Below are positions 1-7,448 of a stretch of DNA of 32,058 bases, in pieces. Below the pieces are notes generated by a model. It was not told the DNA's origin, did no database searches, and saw only the letters and a list, made by a program, of their open reading frames with translations. Source of the DNA: Streptosporangiaceae bacterium (GTDB lineage: Bacteria; Actinomycetota; Actinomycetes; Streptosporangiales; Streptosporangiaceae); the NCBI GenBank assembly GCA_025934375.1, contig JAICYD010000078.1:1-32058 (forward strand), written 5' to 3'. A program made the position numbers and the translations under genes. Position 1 is the first letter of the stretch. Each line of letters starts with the position of its first letter.

Positions 1-366
1 GACCGTCATGCGCGGGTTCAGTGACGAGTACGGATCCTGGAAGACCATGTGCATCTTCGGCCGCACCGGCAGAAGCTTGCGGCGGGGCAGGTGGGTGATG
101 TCGGTGCCGTCGAGGCTGACCTGACCGCCGTCCGGCTCAAGCAGGCGCAGCACGCAGTGTGCCACGGTGGTCTTGCCGCTGCCGGACTCGCCCACCAGGC
201 CGACGATCTCGCCCCGGCCGACCACCAGGTCAATGCCAGCGACGGCGCGCACCAACCCGCCGCCCGCCGCCCGCGGGACACGGAACGACTTGCGCAGCCC
301 GGTCACCGAGAGCACCGGCGGCCCGGTGCCGTTGACTCTGTCGTGTTTCACTGTTTCGCCGCTCAC
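1..366 (-). CDS. Oligopeptide/dipeptide ABC transporter ATP-binding protein (second ATPase), 3' part cut by window edge
   Basis: This is the DppF/OppF-type ATPase of a peptide importer; it hydrolyses ATP on the cytoplasmic face together with the ATPase encoded upstream. The visible 122 residues begin at a GTG (366) that overlaps the stop of the preceding ATPase gene in a GTGA arrangement, which points to translational coupling. The Walker A motif GESGSGKTT lies near residue 60 and the Q-loop with the Opp/Dpp-typical stretch FQDPYSSLNPRM follows near residue 112. Walker B, signature and the C-terminal peptide-transporter extension lie outside the window. It is last in the operon binding protein, permease, permease, ATPase, ATPase. 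The family assignment is secure; the substrate (di-/oligopeptide, nickel, other) is not readable from this piece. Confidence 0.9.
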   Translation of the reverse strand, partial: MSGETVKHDRVNGTGPPVLSVTGLRKSFRVPRAAGGGLVRAVAGIDLVVGRGEIVGLVGESGSGKTTVAHCVLRLLEPDGGQVSLDGTDITHLPRRKLLPVRPKMHMVFQDPYSSLNPRMTV

Positions 367-1385
367 AGTGCCGCTCCCGCCGGGTCCGGGATGCGGTCGA
401 GCACGCACGCAGCCAGATGCGAACGGGCTGGCCCGACCGGGCGCAGCGGTGGCTGCGCGGTCAGGCACCGGGACTCGGCATACGGGCAGCGCGGGCTGAA
501 CACGCAGTGCTCCGGTTCGCCGCGGAGCAGCGGGACCTGCCCTGGGATCGGAGTCAGCCGCCGGGTGTCCCGGTCACTGTCCGGCCGCGGCACGGCCCCA
601 AGCAGGCCGGCGGTGTACGGGTGACCGGGTGCCGCATAGAGGTCGTCGGTCGGTGCCTCCTCAAGCAGGTGCCCCGCGTACATCACGAGCACACGGTCGG
701 CGAGCCCGCGAACCACGGCTAGGTTGTGCGTGATCAGCAGCACCGCCATGCCGAGGGTGGCGCGCAGGTCCCGCAGCAGGCCGATGATCTGCGCCTGGAT
801 CGTCGGGTCGAGTGCCGTTGTCGGCTCGTCGGCGATCAGCACGGCGGGACCGCAGGCGATGGCCATGGCGATCATGACCCGCTGCCGCATACCGCCGGAC
901 AGCTGATGCGGGTATGAGCGCAGGTGCCGTGCCCCGCCCGGCAGCCGGACCAAGTCGAACAAGTCAAGGACCCGGGCCCGCGCGGCCTGCCTCGATAGCC
1001 CCTGGTGCCTGCGGACCACCTCGCTGACCTGGGTGCCGACGGTCAGCGACGGGTTGAGTGCCGTCATCGGCTCCTGGAAGATCATGGCGATGGAAGCGCC
1101 GCGGACCTCCCCCAGCCGCCGGTGCGAGGCTGCCCGGAGGTCCTCGCCGCGGAACCAGACGTGCCCGCCGACCGTGGCGCCCGGAGGCTCGAGGCCGAGG
1201 ACCGACAGTCCGGTCAGCGTCTTGCCAGACCCGGATTCGCCGACGAGGCCGACGACCTCGTTCGCTTCGAGCGCCAGCGACACACCGCTGACCGCGAGCA
1301 GCGGCCCGCGCCGGGTGTTGAACCGCACTAGCAGGTCCTCGATCCGCAGCACCGGGTCGTTGTCGCTCATCGCTGGGTTGCTCAT
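363..1385 (-). CDS. Oligopeptide/dipeptide ABC transporter ATP-binding protein (DppD/OppD-like)
   Basis: This 340-residue ATPase energises a peptide-type ABC importer. It shows Walker A GESGSGKT, the Q-loop FQEPMTALNPS, signature LSGGM, Walker B VLIADEPTTALD, and the H-loop in LLITHNLAVV. A C-terminal extension typical of Opp/Dpp ATPases contains CVFSPRCPYAESRC. The reading frame is open well upstream of the true start. I place the start at ATG 1385 (MSNPAMSDN) because the permease upstream ends with TAA sharing one base with this ATG; a second ATG five codons on (1370) is possible. The 3' end overlaps the next ATPase by four bases. Length is normal for the family. Confidence 0.92.
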   Translation of the reverse strand: MSNPAMSDNDPVLRIEDLLVRFNTRRGPLLAVSGVSLALEANEVVGLVGESGSGKTLTGLSVLGLEPPGATVGGHVWFRGEDLRAASHRRLGEVRGASIAMIFQEPMTALNPSLTVGTQVSEVVRRHQGLSRQAARARVLDLFDLVRLPGGARHLRSYPHQLSGGMRQRVMIAMAIACGPAVLIADEPTTALDPTIQAQIIGLLRDLRATLGMAVLLITHNLAVVRGLADRVLVMYAGHLLEEAPTDDLYAAPGHPYTAGLLGAVPRPDSDRDTRRLTPIPGQVPLLRGEPEHCVFSPRCPYAESRCLTAQPPLRPVGPARSHLAACVLDRIPDPAGAAL

Positions 1386-2281
1386 TACCGGCCCCGAGGG
1401 TTGAGCGCGTCGGTGATGCCGTCGCCGAGCAGGTTGAAGCAGAGCGCGGCGAGGAAGATCGCGATCCCGGGGAAGACCCCGAGCCACACCGACTGGTTCA
1501 AGTACTGCTGTGCCTGGGCCAGCATCCCGCCCCAGTCCGCTGTAGGCGGCTGGACGCCAAGGCCGAGAAACGCCAAGATCGCGGCGCCGACGATCGAGGC
1601 CGGGATGGCGACCGTGGTCTGCACCGTGACCGGGCGCAGCACGTTCGGCAGGATCTGCCGCCACAGGATCGTCAGGTCCCCCTCACCGTTGACCAGGGCC
1701 GCCTGGACATACTCCAGGTCGCGCACCTCAAGCGTCGCGCCGCGGGCGATTCTCGCGATCGCAGGCACCTGCGCGACACCGAGCGCGAGTACGGCGGTCC
1801 ACAGGGTGGGCTCGGAGATCGCGGCCAGACCGACGGCGAGCAGCAGGAACGGGAAGGCGAGCATCACGTCGGCGATCCGCATCAGCAGCATGTCGACCGG
1901 ACCGCGGAAGTAGCCGGCGACCATCCCGTACGGCAGCCCGACCGCCGTGCCGAGCAGAGTGGACAGGATGCCAGCCGCAAGCGTGCTGCGCGCACCGTAC
2001 AGCATCCTCGACAGAACGTCCCTGCCTAGCTGATCGGTGCCGAGCAGGTGGTGCGGTGCGCCCGGTGGGGCGAGGACCACGGCGAAGTTCGTCGCGTTCG
2101 GGTCATAGGACGCTGTGAGCGGGCCGAAGACCGCGACGAGCACGACGATGAGCGAGCCCGCGGCGCCGACGATCGCAAGCGCGGTGAACCGCGGGCGGAC
2201 CCTGGCGGTGCGGACGATCCGTGCCGCGACCCGTCCGCTGACAGGGTCCGGAACGGCCGGCCCGGCGATCCCCGCGGTCAT
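1385..2281 (-). CDS. Oligopeptide/dipeptide ABC transporter permease (DppC/OppC-like)
   Basis: This is a 298-residue inner-membrane permease of the binding-protein-dependent transport family. An N-terminal membrane segment (about residues 33-52) is followed by a periplasmic loop and the hallmark GTDQLGRDVLSR, then about five further hydrophobic segments. The cytoplasmic EAA loop that docks on the ATPases is visible as EYVQAALVNGEGDLTILWRQ, close to the usual EYVEAARALGAS form. The start ATG 2281 overlaps the stop of the preceding permease (ATGA), so the much longer open frame upstream is not coding. It pairs with the next permease to form the translocation channel. Identification is firm, substrate is not. 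Confidence 0.92.
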   Translation of the reverse strand: MTAGIAGPAVPDPVSGRVAARIVRTARVRPRFTALAIVGAAGSLIVVLVAVFGPLTASYDPNATNFAVVLAPPGAPHHLLGTDQLGRDVLSRMLYGARSTLAAGILSTLLGTAVGLPYGMVAGYFRGPVDMLLMRIADVMLAFPFLLLAVGLAAISEPTLWTAVLALGVAQVPAIARIARGATLEVRDLEYVQAALVNGEGDLTILWRQILPNVLRPVTVQTTVAIPASIVGAAILAFLGLGVQPPTADWGGMLAQAQQYLNQSVWLGVFPGIAIFLAALCFNLLGDGITDALNPRGR

Positions 2282-3240
2282 GTGGTTCCCCTGGTGGCGG
2301 TGACCCGCAGTCGTGGATTGATGAGCGTGTAACACACATCGGTGAGCAGGTTCACGATGATGTACCCGGCGGCGGTCAGCAGCACTGCCCCTTGCAGTGT
2401 CGGGTAGTCCCGCTGGTAGACCGACTCGAGCGTCAGCTGCCCGATCCCAGGAATGTTGAAGACCTCCTCGACGGTGACGATGCCGGCGATCAGCCCGCCC
2501 AACTGGAGGCCCACCACGGTCACCACGATCATGAGGCTGTTGCGCAGCGCGTGCACCCAGATAACCTGCCATTCGCGCATGCCTTTGGCGCGAGCGGTGC
2601 GCACGTAGTCGGCGCCGAGCGCCTCGATCATCGCTGCCCGCGTCTGCCGCATGATCACCGCGGCGAGCCCGGTGCCGAGCACGATCGCGGGCATGGCCAT
2701 GTGCTCCAGGTTCCCGCCGAGCCCGTTCGCCAGCGGCACGAAGCCACCGGACGGCAGCACGTGCAGGTGCACCGCGAATATCAGGATCGCCAGGATGCCG
2801 AACCAGAAGTGCGGCAGCGAGAGGCCGCCGAGCGCGACCGCGCTCGCGACCCAGTCGATGACCCGGCCGGGTCGCACTGCGGCGGCGACCCCGGCGGGCA
2901 CGCCGATCGCGATCGCGAACAGGAGCGAGAGCACCGCGAGCTCGAGCGTGATCGGCAGCCGCTGCTCCAGCTGGGTGGATACCGGGATGTCGGTGATCGG
3001 CGAGGTGCCGAGCTGCCCGCTCAGCACCTGGCCGAGCCAACGTCCGTACTGCACGGGCAAGGGCTTGTCGAAGCCGTACACGTGCATGGTGGCGGCCAGC
3101 GCCGCCGGATCGGTGGAGTCAGCCGACAGCGCGGTCGTCGGCCCACCGGGAAGAGCATGCACGGCAGCGAATACCACGACCGTTGCCAGCAGCAGGGTAA
3201 CGAGCGCGATGACGGCGCGCCGTGCGATGACCCAGGACAA
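2278..3240 (-). CDS. Oligopeptide/dipeptide ABC transporter permease (DppB/OppB-like)
   Basis: This 320-residue permease is the DppB/OppB-type half of the channel. It begins with the typical N-in segment (ARRAVIALVTLLLATVVVFAAVH) and has six predicted membrane segments. The EAA loop YVRTARAKGMREWQVIWVHALRN is a close match to the family consensus. The start codon is a TTG at 3240 lying immediately after the TGA of the binding-protein gene and in the same frame. No in-frame ATG or GTG offers a better start before the first membrane segment. The very tight junction suggests coupled translation with the binding protein. The 3' end overlaps the next permease by four bases. Confidence 0.9.
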   Translation of the reverse strand: MSWVIARRAVIALVTLLLATVVVFAAVHALPGGPTTALSADSTDPAALAATMHVYGFDKPLPVQYGRWLGQVLSGQLGTSPITDIPVSTQLEQRLPITLELAVLSLLFAIAIGVPAGVAAAVRPGRVIDWVASAVALGGLSLPHFWFGILAILIFAVHLHVLPSGGFVPLANGLGGNLEHMAMPAIVLGTGLAAVIMRQTRAAMIEALGADYVRTARAKGMREWQVIWVHALRNSLMIVVTVVGLQLGGLIAGIVTVEEVFNIPGIGQLTLESVYQRDYPTLQGAVLLTAAGYIIVNLLTDVCYTLINPRLRVTATRGTT

Positions 3241-4878
3241 TCAGCCCACCCGGGCGTACTCGAGCCGGATCAGACTGTCGGGCAGGTACTGCACGCCCGT
3301 GACCTTCTTGCTCAGCCCGAGGAAGACCTTGGGGTACCACAGGTAGATGATGTTGAGTTCGGTGTGCATTAGCTGGACGGCCTGTGTGTAGAGCGCCTGC
3401 CGCTGCGTGGTGGACGTGGAGGCGCGGGCCTCGAGGAGCACGTTGTCCAGCGCCGGGTAGTCCGCGCCCGTGTAGTTGAGCCCGGCGCCTGGGTACCAGT
3501 CACTGAAGATGTTCTGGTCCGGGTCGACCCGTCCCGACCAGCCGATTACGTACAACTCAAACTGGCCGGCCGCCGCCCTGGTGAGCGTGGTGGTGAACTC
3601 GAGCGGCTGCAGGCTCACGGCGAAGCCGGCCTGCGCTGCCATGGACTGGATGATCGAGCCGATCTGGAGGTTAAGCGGGTTGTTCGGCACCATGAGCGAG
3701 ACATGGATCGGCGTCTTGAGCCCGGTGGCTGCGATGAGCTTCTTCGCCTCGGTGATGTTCTGCGCGGGGCAGGGCACGTTCACCGCCCATGGGCTGTTCG
3801 GGGGAATCGGCGTGCAGCCGGGCGTGTAGAGCCCTTCAAAGGCCACCTGGTTCAGCTGCGCGCGGTTCAGCGACAGTTCCAGCGCCTCGCGCAGCGTGGG
3901 GTGGGTAGCGAACGGGTTGTTCGCAGTCCCGTAAGGCTTGAGCGACCCGTTCACGTTGCCGGTGTTGATGTCAAGGCCGCTGTAGCCGAGCGAGTTCTGG
4001 CTCTCAACGGTGGTGTTCGCGTTGTTCTTGAGCGCCTGCACGTTCTGCGGGGTAACCTCGTCGGCGACCTGGATCTGCCCGGACTCTAGGTCCGCCGCCA
4101 TCGTGCTCGGGTCCGTGATGGCCTCGAACGTGATCTGGGACAGGTGCACGTGGGCCTTGCCGTAGTAGTACGGCGACTTCTTCAGGATGATCGTGTCCAG
4201 GCTGGGCCTGGAGGAGAATTCATAGGGCCCGACGCACACCGGGTCCTGCGCGAAGTTGCTGCCGAGCTTCTTCAGCTGCGTCGGCGAGAGGATCATGCCC
4301 GACCGGTCGGCGAGAACCGACGTCAGCGGGGCGAACGGCGTGGACAGGTGCAGCACAACCGTGTCCGGGCCGCTCACGCTGACGCTGGTCAGGCCCTTGA
4401 GCTCGGCGGCGCGGACGGACTGGGGGTCGGTGAGGTAGTGCTCGAGCGTGGTCTGCACCGCCGCGGCGTTGAACGGCGTCCCGTCATTGAACTTCAAGCC
4501 GGGCTTGAGCTGAATGGTGTAGGTGCGGCCGCCGTCGGTGATGACCGGGAGCGATGCCGCGAGCTGGGGCACGATGGTCAGCTGCGCGTTGATGTCATAC
4601 AGCTTCTGGCACATGTTCGCGAACACCGAGCGCCCGACGAAGGTGGAGGCGGTCGTCGGGTTGAGCGCGTCGGGGGCCGAGGCGAGCCCGACGGTGATGC
4701 TGCCCGACCCACCCGTGCCGCTAGTTCCAGCGCTGCTGTTGCTGGTGCCGCCACCGGCGGTGGTGGTCGGCGAGGTACAGGCGGCGAGCCCGCCTACTAG
4801 TGTTGCCGCCGTTGTTGCGGCAACCAAGTGATAGCGCAATCTCCGATTGACTCGGAAGTTCAGGCGATTGGACACCAT
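3241..4878 (-). CDS. Extracellular solute-binding lipoprotein, family 5 (peptide-type)
   Basis: This 545-residue lipoprotein is the substrate receptor of the importer. An Arg-rich N-terminus and hydrophobic stretch end in the lipobox LAAC (Cys34). A low-complexity Ser/Thr/Gly linker follows, which is usual for actinobacterial lipoproteins. The mature part has family-5 (SBP_bac_5) features: the start GSITVGLASAPDALNP, the region IQLKPGLKFNDGTPFNAAAV near residue 120, and a C-terminal IIYLWYPKVFLGLSKKVTGVQY. It is the first gene of the operon. The upstream side (4879-4930) is AT-rich, but I could not identify a convincing -35/-10 pair or a Shine-Dalgarno site. Likely ligand is a peptide, by family; other family-5 ligands are possible. 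Confidence 0.93.
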   Translation of the reverse strand: MVSNRLNFRVNRRLRYHLVAATTAATLVGGLAACTSPTTTAGGGTSNSSAGTSGTGGSGSITVGLASAPDALNPTTASTFVGRSVFANMCQKLYDINAQLTIVPQLAASLPVITDGGRTYTIQLKPGLKFNDGTPFNAAAVQTTLEHYLTDPQSVRAAELKGLTSVSVSGPDTVVLHLSTPFAPLTSVLADRSGMILSPTQLKKLGSNFAQDPVCVGPYEFSSRPSLDTIILKKSPYYYGKAHVHLSQITFEAITDPSTMAADLESGQIQVADEVTPQNVQALKNNANTTVESQNSLGYSGLDINTGNVNGSLKPYGTANNPFATHPTLREALELSLNRAQLNQVAFEGLYTPGCTPIPPNSPWAVNVPCPAQNITEAKKLIAATGLKTPIHVSLMVPNNPLNLQIGSIIQSMAAQAGFAVSLQPLEFTTTLTRAAAGQFELYVIGWSGRVDPDQNIFSDWYPGAGLNYTGADYPALDNVLLEARASTSTTQRQALYTQAVQLMHTELNIIYLWYPKVFLGLSKKVTGVQYLPDSLIRLEYARVG

Positions 4879-5271
4879 ACTAATATGATTTGGTCGCGCT
4901 GAAAATGATAGACTGGTGTTTTGTAAATCCTGGTGCTTCAGTCACGCAGATTGACAGCAGGAACCTGTCACACACGCATCAGCCCCAGCCGAGGCCGCAC
5001 GGGGCGCGACACCGGCCTGGCCGGGCACGCGGTCAACGCGGTGGTGTTCGCGGCCCTGTACATCCGGCTGGAGCGCCCTGCGCCCCGAATGGCTTCGACC
5101 ACTACCTCGGCGGCCTTGACACTGCCGTCGATCACATGGCTGGCCGGCCCGCGCCCGGCGACGCTGGCGATGAGCGCGCGGGTGATGGTCGGCGACAGCA
5201 GGGCGTCGCCGCAGGCGAGCCGGCCAGGAACCGGGGTGACGACGGGTGCCTCGTTATATTACTTTGCCCTG
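4879..5271. other. Intergenic stretch with decayed coding sequence
   Basis: These 390 bases lie between the binding-protein gene (minus) and a patatin-like pseudogene (plus). The first 50 bases are AT-rich and should hold the promoter of the ABC operon, but no confident promoter is visible. The rest is GC-rich and open in several frames without a complete gene. One segment on the minus strand resembles the end of a response-regulator receiver domain. At 5255-5260 a TATATT lies 11 bases before the GTG of the patatin remnant, with no Shine-Dalgarno, as in leaderless actinobacterial transcripts; no good -35 is present. Confidence 0.5.
5130..5240 (-). pseudogene. Scrap of a NarL/LuxR-family response regulator (receiver/linker junction)
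   Basis: Read on the minus strand from 5240, residues CGDALLSPTITRALIASVAG (5213 down to about 5154) match the conserved stretch at the end of the receiver domain and linker of NarL-type regulators, usually written AAGDALLSPSVTRRLI. Neither the phosphorylation domain before it nor the LuxR helix-turn-helix after it can be read in any nearby frame. It is therefore a short remnant of a lost regulator gene, not a working gene. The match rests on my recollection of the family consensus and is short. Confidence 0.4.
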
Positions 5272-5834
5272 GTGACTAAGGCGCTGGTACTAAGCGGTGG
5301 CGGGTCTGTCGGGATTGCCTGGGAGATCGGCGTGGCTGCTGGTCTCGCGAGAGCCGGGGTGGATGTACGGGACGCCGACTTCATCACGGGGACATCAGCC
5401 GGCTCAGCCGTCGGTGCGCAGCTTGCCCTCCAGCGGGATCTAGACGAACTCGTCAGCCGCCAGCGCCGGATCGGAAGCATCTCGGCGCCGGGGAGTTCCC
5501 GTAACGCCGCCGGAGGGCCGGCGGCCAGCAGATGGCGAAGCTGTTCGCCGTGATGGCGGAGGCGATGGCGGCAGAAGGGCCGGCCGAAGCTCGCAGAGCC
5601 GCTATTGGCCGGTTCGCGCTTGACGCTGACGCTTTGCCCGAGGAGCGGTTCGTCGCGTCGTTCCGGTACCTGAATGGCGAGCCGTGGCCGACCCGGTTCA
5701 CGTGTCCATCAGGGGGAGCCATCATCGGCCAGCTCGTCGTATCCGGCGGGCGGACGCTTGGCGCCTGGGGGATCGGCTCAGCCGTTGCCCTCAGCGCAGT
5801 CGTGCCACCACCTGTTCGGCCTGCGCCAGCGTGA
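5272..5834 (+). pseudogene. Patatin-like phospholipase, frameshifted and truncated
   Basis: A GTG at 5272 starts a clear patatin N-terminus: the oxyanion motif SGGGSVGIAWEIG (residues about 7-19) and the nucleophile elbow GTSAGS, with the catalytic Ser expected there, then GAQLAL. This frame runs to a stop just past 5540. The family sequence resumes in another frame from about 5532 (MAKLFAVMAEAMAAEG, then LPEERFVASFRYLNGEPWPTRFTC), so there is a one-base-type frameshift around 5490-5530. After 5715 the similarity becomes patchy (GSAVALSAVVPP, like the usual VAASCAVPGV). The C-terminal half with the catalytic Asp (DGG/DGA motif) is missing. The end overlaps the 3' end of the opposite gene. Confidence 0.65.
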
Positions 5835-6741
5835 CCGGCATCCGCAGCTCGCTCACCGGGACCGTGCGGATGCCGCCGTCGAGGAAGATGACCTGGTCCT
5901 TGGTGCACCCGCGCAGTTCGGGGTAGCGCGCCACGATGGCGTCCTGCTCGACCTTCTGCTGCTGGAGCTGCTGCTGCGCCAGGCCCGCGCGGGCCTGGAC
6001 GGCCGGGATGACCTTGTCCTCGAGGGCCTTCTTCATCCGTCGCCCGATGGCGCGGCCGGCGAGCCCGAGGGCCGCCCCCATCACCGCCTCGCCGATGTCG
6101 TCGGCGATGTTGTCACCGGAGAAGAAGTCGGAGTCGCGCCCGCTCCGGTTGCCCCGCAGCCGCGGGCCGGGACCCTCGACGTAGTCGTCGTCGCTGTCGC
6201 GCCGGCGCCGCCATGGGAACTGTCCCTGGCCGGACGGCTGGCTCCCGTCCCCAGGCTGGCCCTGGCCCGGCGCCTGTCCCTGGCCCGGGAACTGCTGCTG
6301 GCCCGGCGGTTGCCCCTGGCCCGCATAGCCGCCCGCGCCCGCGGGCTGTCCCTGGCCGGGGGACTGCTCCTGGGGCGCCTGCCGGTCCTGGCTGGCGGAT
6401 TGCCCGAAGTAGTCCCGGACGGGGAACTGCCCGTAGGCGGGTGCCTGTCCCTGGCCGGGGGCACCGCCCGCGCTGGCGGACTGTCCCCCGGCGGCGGACC
6501 AGCCCTCGCTGGCCGGCTGGGCCGAGCCCGGCGGCTGGGCCGAGCCCGGCGGCTGACCCTGCCCCGGGTACTGGCCCGGGCCGGAAGCTGAGCCGGGAAA
6601 CCCGAACTGCTCGCTGAGGCGCTGGAAGGCCTGCCCCCGCGCCCCGTTCATCATGTCGAAGAGCTCGCGGACGGTCCGCACGTCGGCGCTGCTCCCGCAC
6701 TGAGGGCAGACGGATGCCCCAGCCTGGTATGCCACGCTCAC
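5791..6741 (-). CDS. Zinc-ribbon, Gly/Gln/Pro-rich hypothetical protein
   Basis: This 316-residue protein of unknown role has three visible parts. Residues 1-45 contain VCPQCGSS, half of a possible zinc-binding knuckle; a second CxxC is not apparent. Residues about 50-175 are a low-complexity tract built of GQGQ/PGQ and SAQP units with no predicted fold. Residues about 190-316 are a globular C-terminal domain with a glycine-rich amphipathic stretch (ADDIGEAVMGAALGLAGRAIG), a coiled-coil-like Gln-rich helix (AQQQLQQQKVEQD) and the segment ELRGCTKDQVIFLDGGIRTVPVSEL. No signal peptide or membrane anchor is obvious. The coding frame has strong third-position GC. It stands alone between pseudogenes; I do not recognise a named family. 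Confidence 0.75.
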   Translation of the reverse strand: MSVAYQAGASVCPQCGSSADVRTVRELFDMMNGARGQAFQRLSEQFGFPGSASGPGQYPGQGQPPGSAQPPGSAQPASEGWSAAGGQSASAGGAPGQGQAPAYGQFPVRDYFGQSASQDRQAPQEQSPGQGQPAGAGGYAGQGQPPGQQQFPGQGQAPGQGQPGDGSQPSGQGQFPWRRRRDSDDDYVEGPGPRLRGNRSGRDSDFFSGDNIADDIGEAVMGAALGLAGRAIGRRMKKALEDKVIPAVQARAGLAQQQLQQQKVEQDAIVARYPELRGCTKDQVIFLDGGIRTVPVSELRMPVTLAQAEQVVARLR

Positions 6742-6954
6742 ATCATGCTCTCCCGGTGGCCATTCCTGACAGGCCTATCCGGTCGGTATTTCCCTGACCG
6801 GTTAATCAACGCCGCAGCCGAGCGTCAGGGCGGCCCGCTGACCCGTCCGCACCGTGCACCCCGAGCCGGGCGGCCCGGTGGGCTGAACGTAAGGTCGGCC
6901 AAGAGGTGCAGGCGCGGCGGCCAGCGCGTCGAGCCAGGCGAGTTCAGCCTCCTC

Positions 6955-7092
6955 GCCGGCAACGGCTACACCCGCGAGTACCCGGTCGAGCGCTGCCACC
7001 GCAACGCCAGGATCTTCACGATCTTCGAGGACAGGTCGCAGATCCAGCGGATGATCGTGGGCAGGGCCGTTACCGGGCTGGACGTTCGCTAG
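6955..7092 (+). pseudogene. Acyl-CoA dehydrogenase C-terminal remnant, copy 1
   Basis: The frame reads AGNGYTREYPVERCHRNARI, then FTIFEDRSQIQRMIVGRAVTGLDVR and a TAG stop at 7090-7092. This is the end of an acyl-CoA dehydrogenase, whose usual form is GGNGYTREYPVERMYRDAKI followed by FTIFEGTSEIQR. The FEG segment is damaged (FEDRSQ). Everything before the GNGY motif is absent, so the catalytic Glu and the FAD-binding core are gone. It shares sequence past its stop codon with the shorter remnant at 10362-10451, so both derive from the same or sister genes. Confidence 0.75.
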
Positions 7093-7140
7093 CCTGACCT
7101 GCGGATATACCTATCACGTACCGGGAGGCGGGGCGGCCCG
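7007..7140 (+). repeat. Diverged direct repeat, copy 1 (acyl-CoA dehydrogenase tail plus 3' flank)
   Basis: Bases from about 7007 match those from about 10367 on the same strand. The match continues past the TAG stops: tagcctgacctgcggatata here against tagtttgacctgcgaattta in copy 2, and then a shared gggaggcggg block. By eye most positions agree over about 105 bases. The two copies flank the NHL-repeat gene. Confidence 0.6.
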
Positions 7141-7249
7141 CTCGGAAGCAGGGCACCCTGTACTGGTGTCCCCATCGTCCGGTTGATGCCGGTTGTTTCC
7201 CGTCGTTTCCGGGCCGCGTGCCGAATCGGTGCTGATACCTGAAGGGTTA

Positions 7250-7282
7250 TGGTCTAGACCAATCGGGAATTGGTGTAGACCA
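7250..7282. promoter_or_regulatory. Tandem DasR-type (dre-like) operator pair / inverted repeat
   Basis: TGGTCTAGACCA at 7250-7261 is the core of the DasR-responsive element (consensus ACTGGTCTAGACCACT), bound in streptomycetes by the GntR-family regulator of N-acetylglucosamine and chitin use. A second copy with one change, TGGTGTAGACCA, lies at 7271-7282. Together the two form 14-base arms (7250-7263 and 7269-7282) with one mismatch around a five-base centre. No chitinase, sugar transporter or other expected target begins next to it. The plus-strand side runs into a gene-poor stretch, so the regulated gene may have been lost. The consensus match is seen; binding is inferred. Confidence 0.6.
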
Positions 7283-7448
7283 GTCGCTTCATAGGTCCGT
7301 GAACGCGCGGATTTTATGTTGGAGGGACGGGCGTAGTCGGGCATGTGTGACTAGGTGGCGGCGGGGGCCCCGGCGGCGACCGCGTGAAACTACTGGTCGG
7401 CTTCGCCTGGACTGGACAGTCGGCCTGTCTTTGTGAGCGACGGCTCTG

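Larger units (their letters stand above)
6742..7448. other. Intergenic region with gene remnants and an operator-like palindrome
   Basis: No complete gene is supported in these 700 bases. The part before 6955 is open in several frames but shows no family signature. It then holds an acyl-CoA dehydrogenase 3' end remnant (6955-7092) and a pair of DasR-like half-palindromes (7250-7282). The last 160 bases, downstream of the NHL-repeat gene on the minus strand, show nothing I can name. Confidence 0.5.

Noticed and set aside
2392..3372. 326-residue plus-strand open frame opposite the permease genes
   Set aside because: His/Arg/Asp-rich shadow of the ABC permease and binding protein; no start context and no family.
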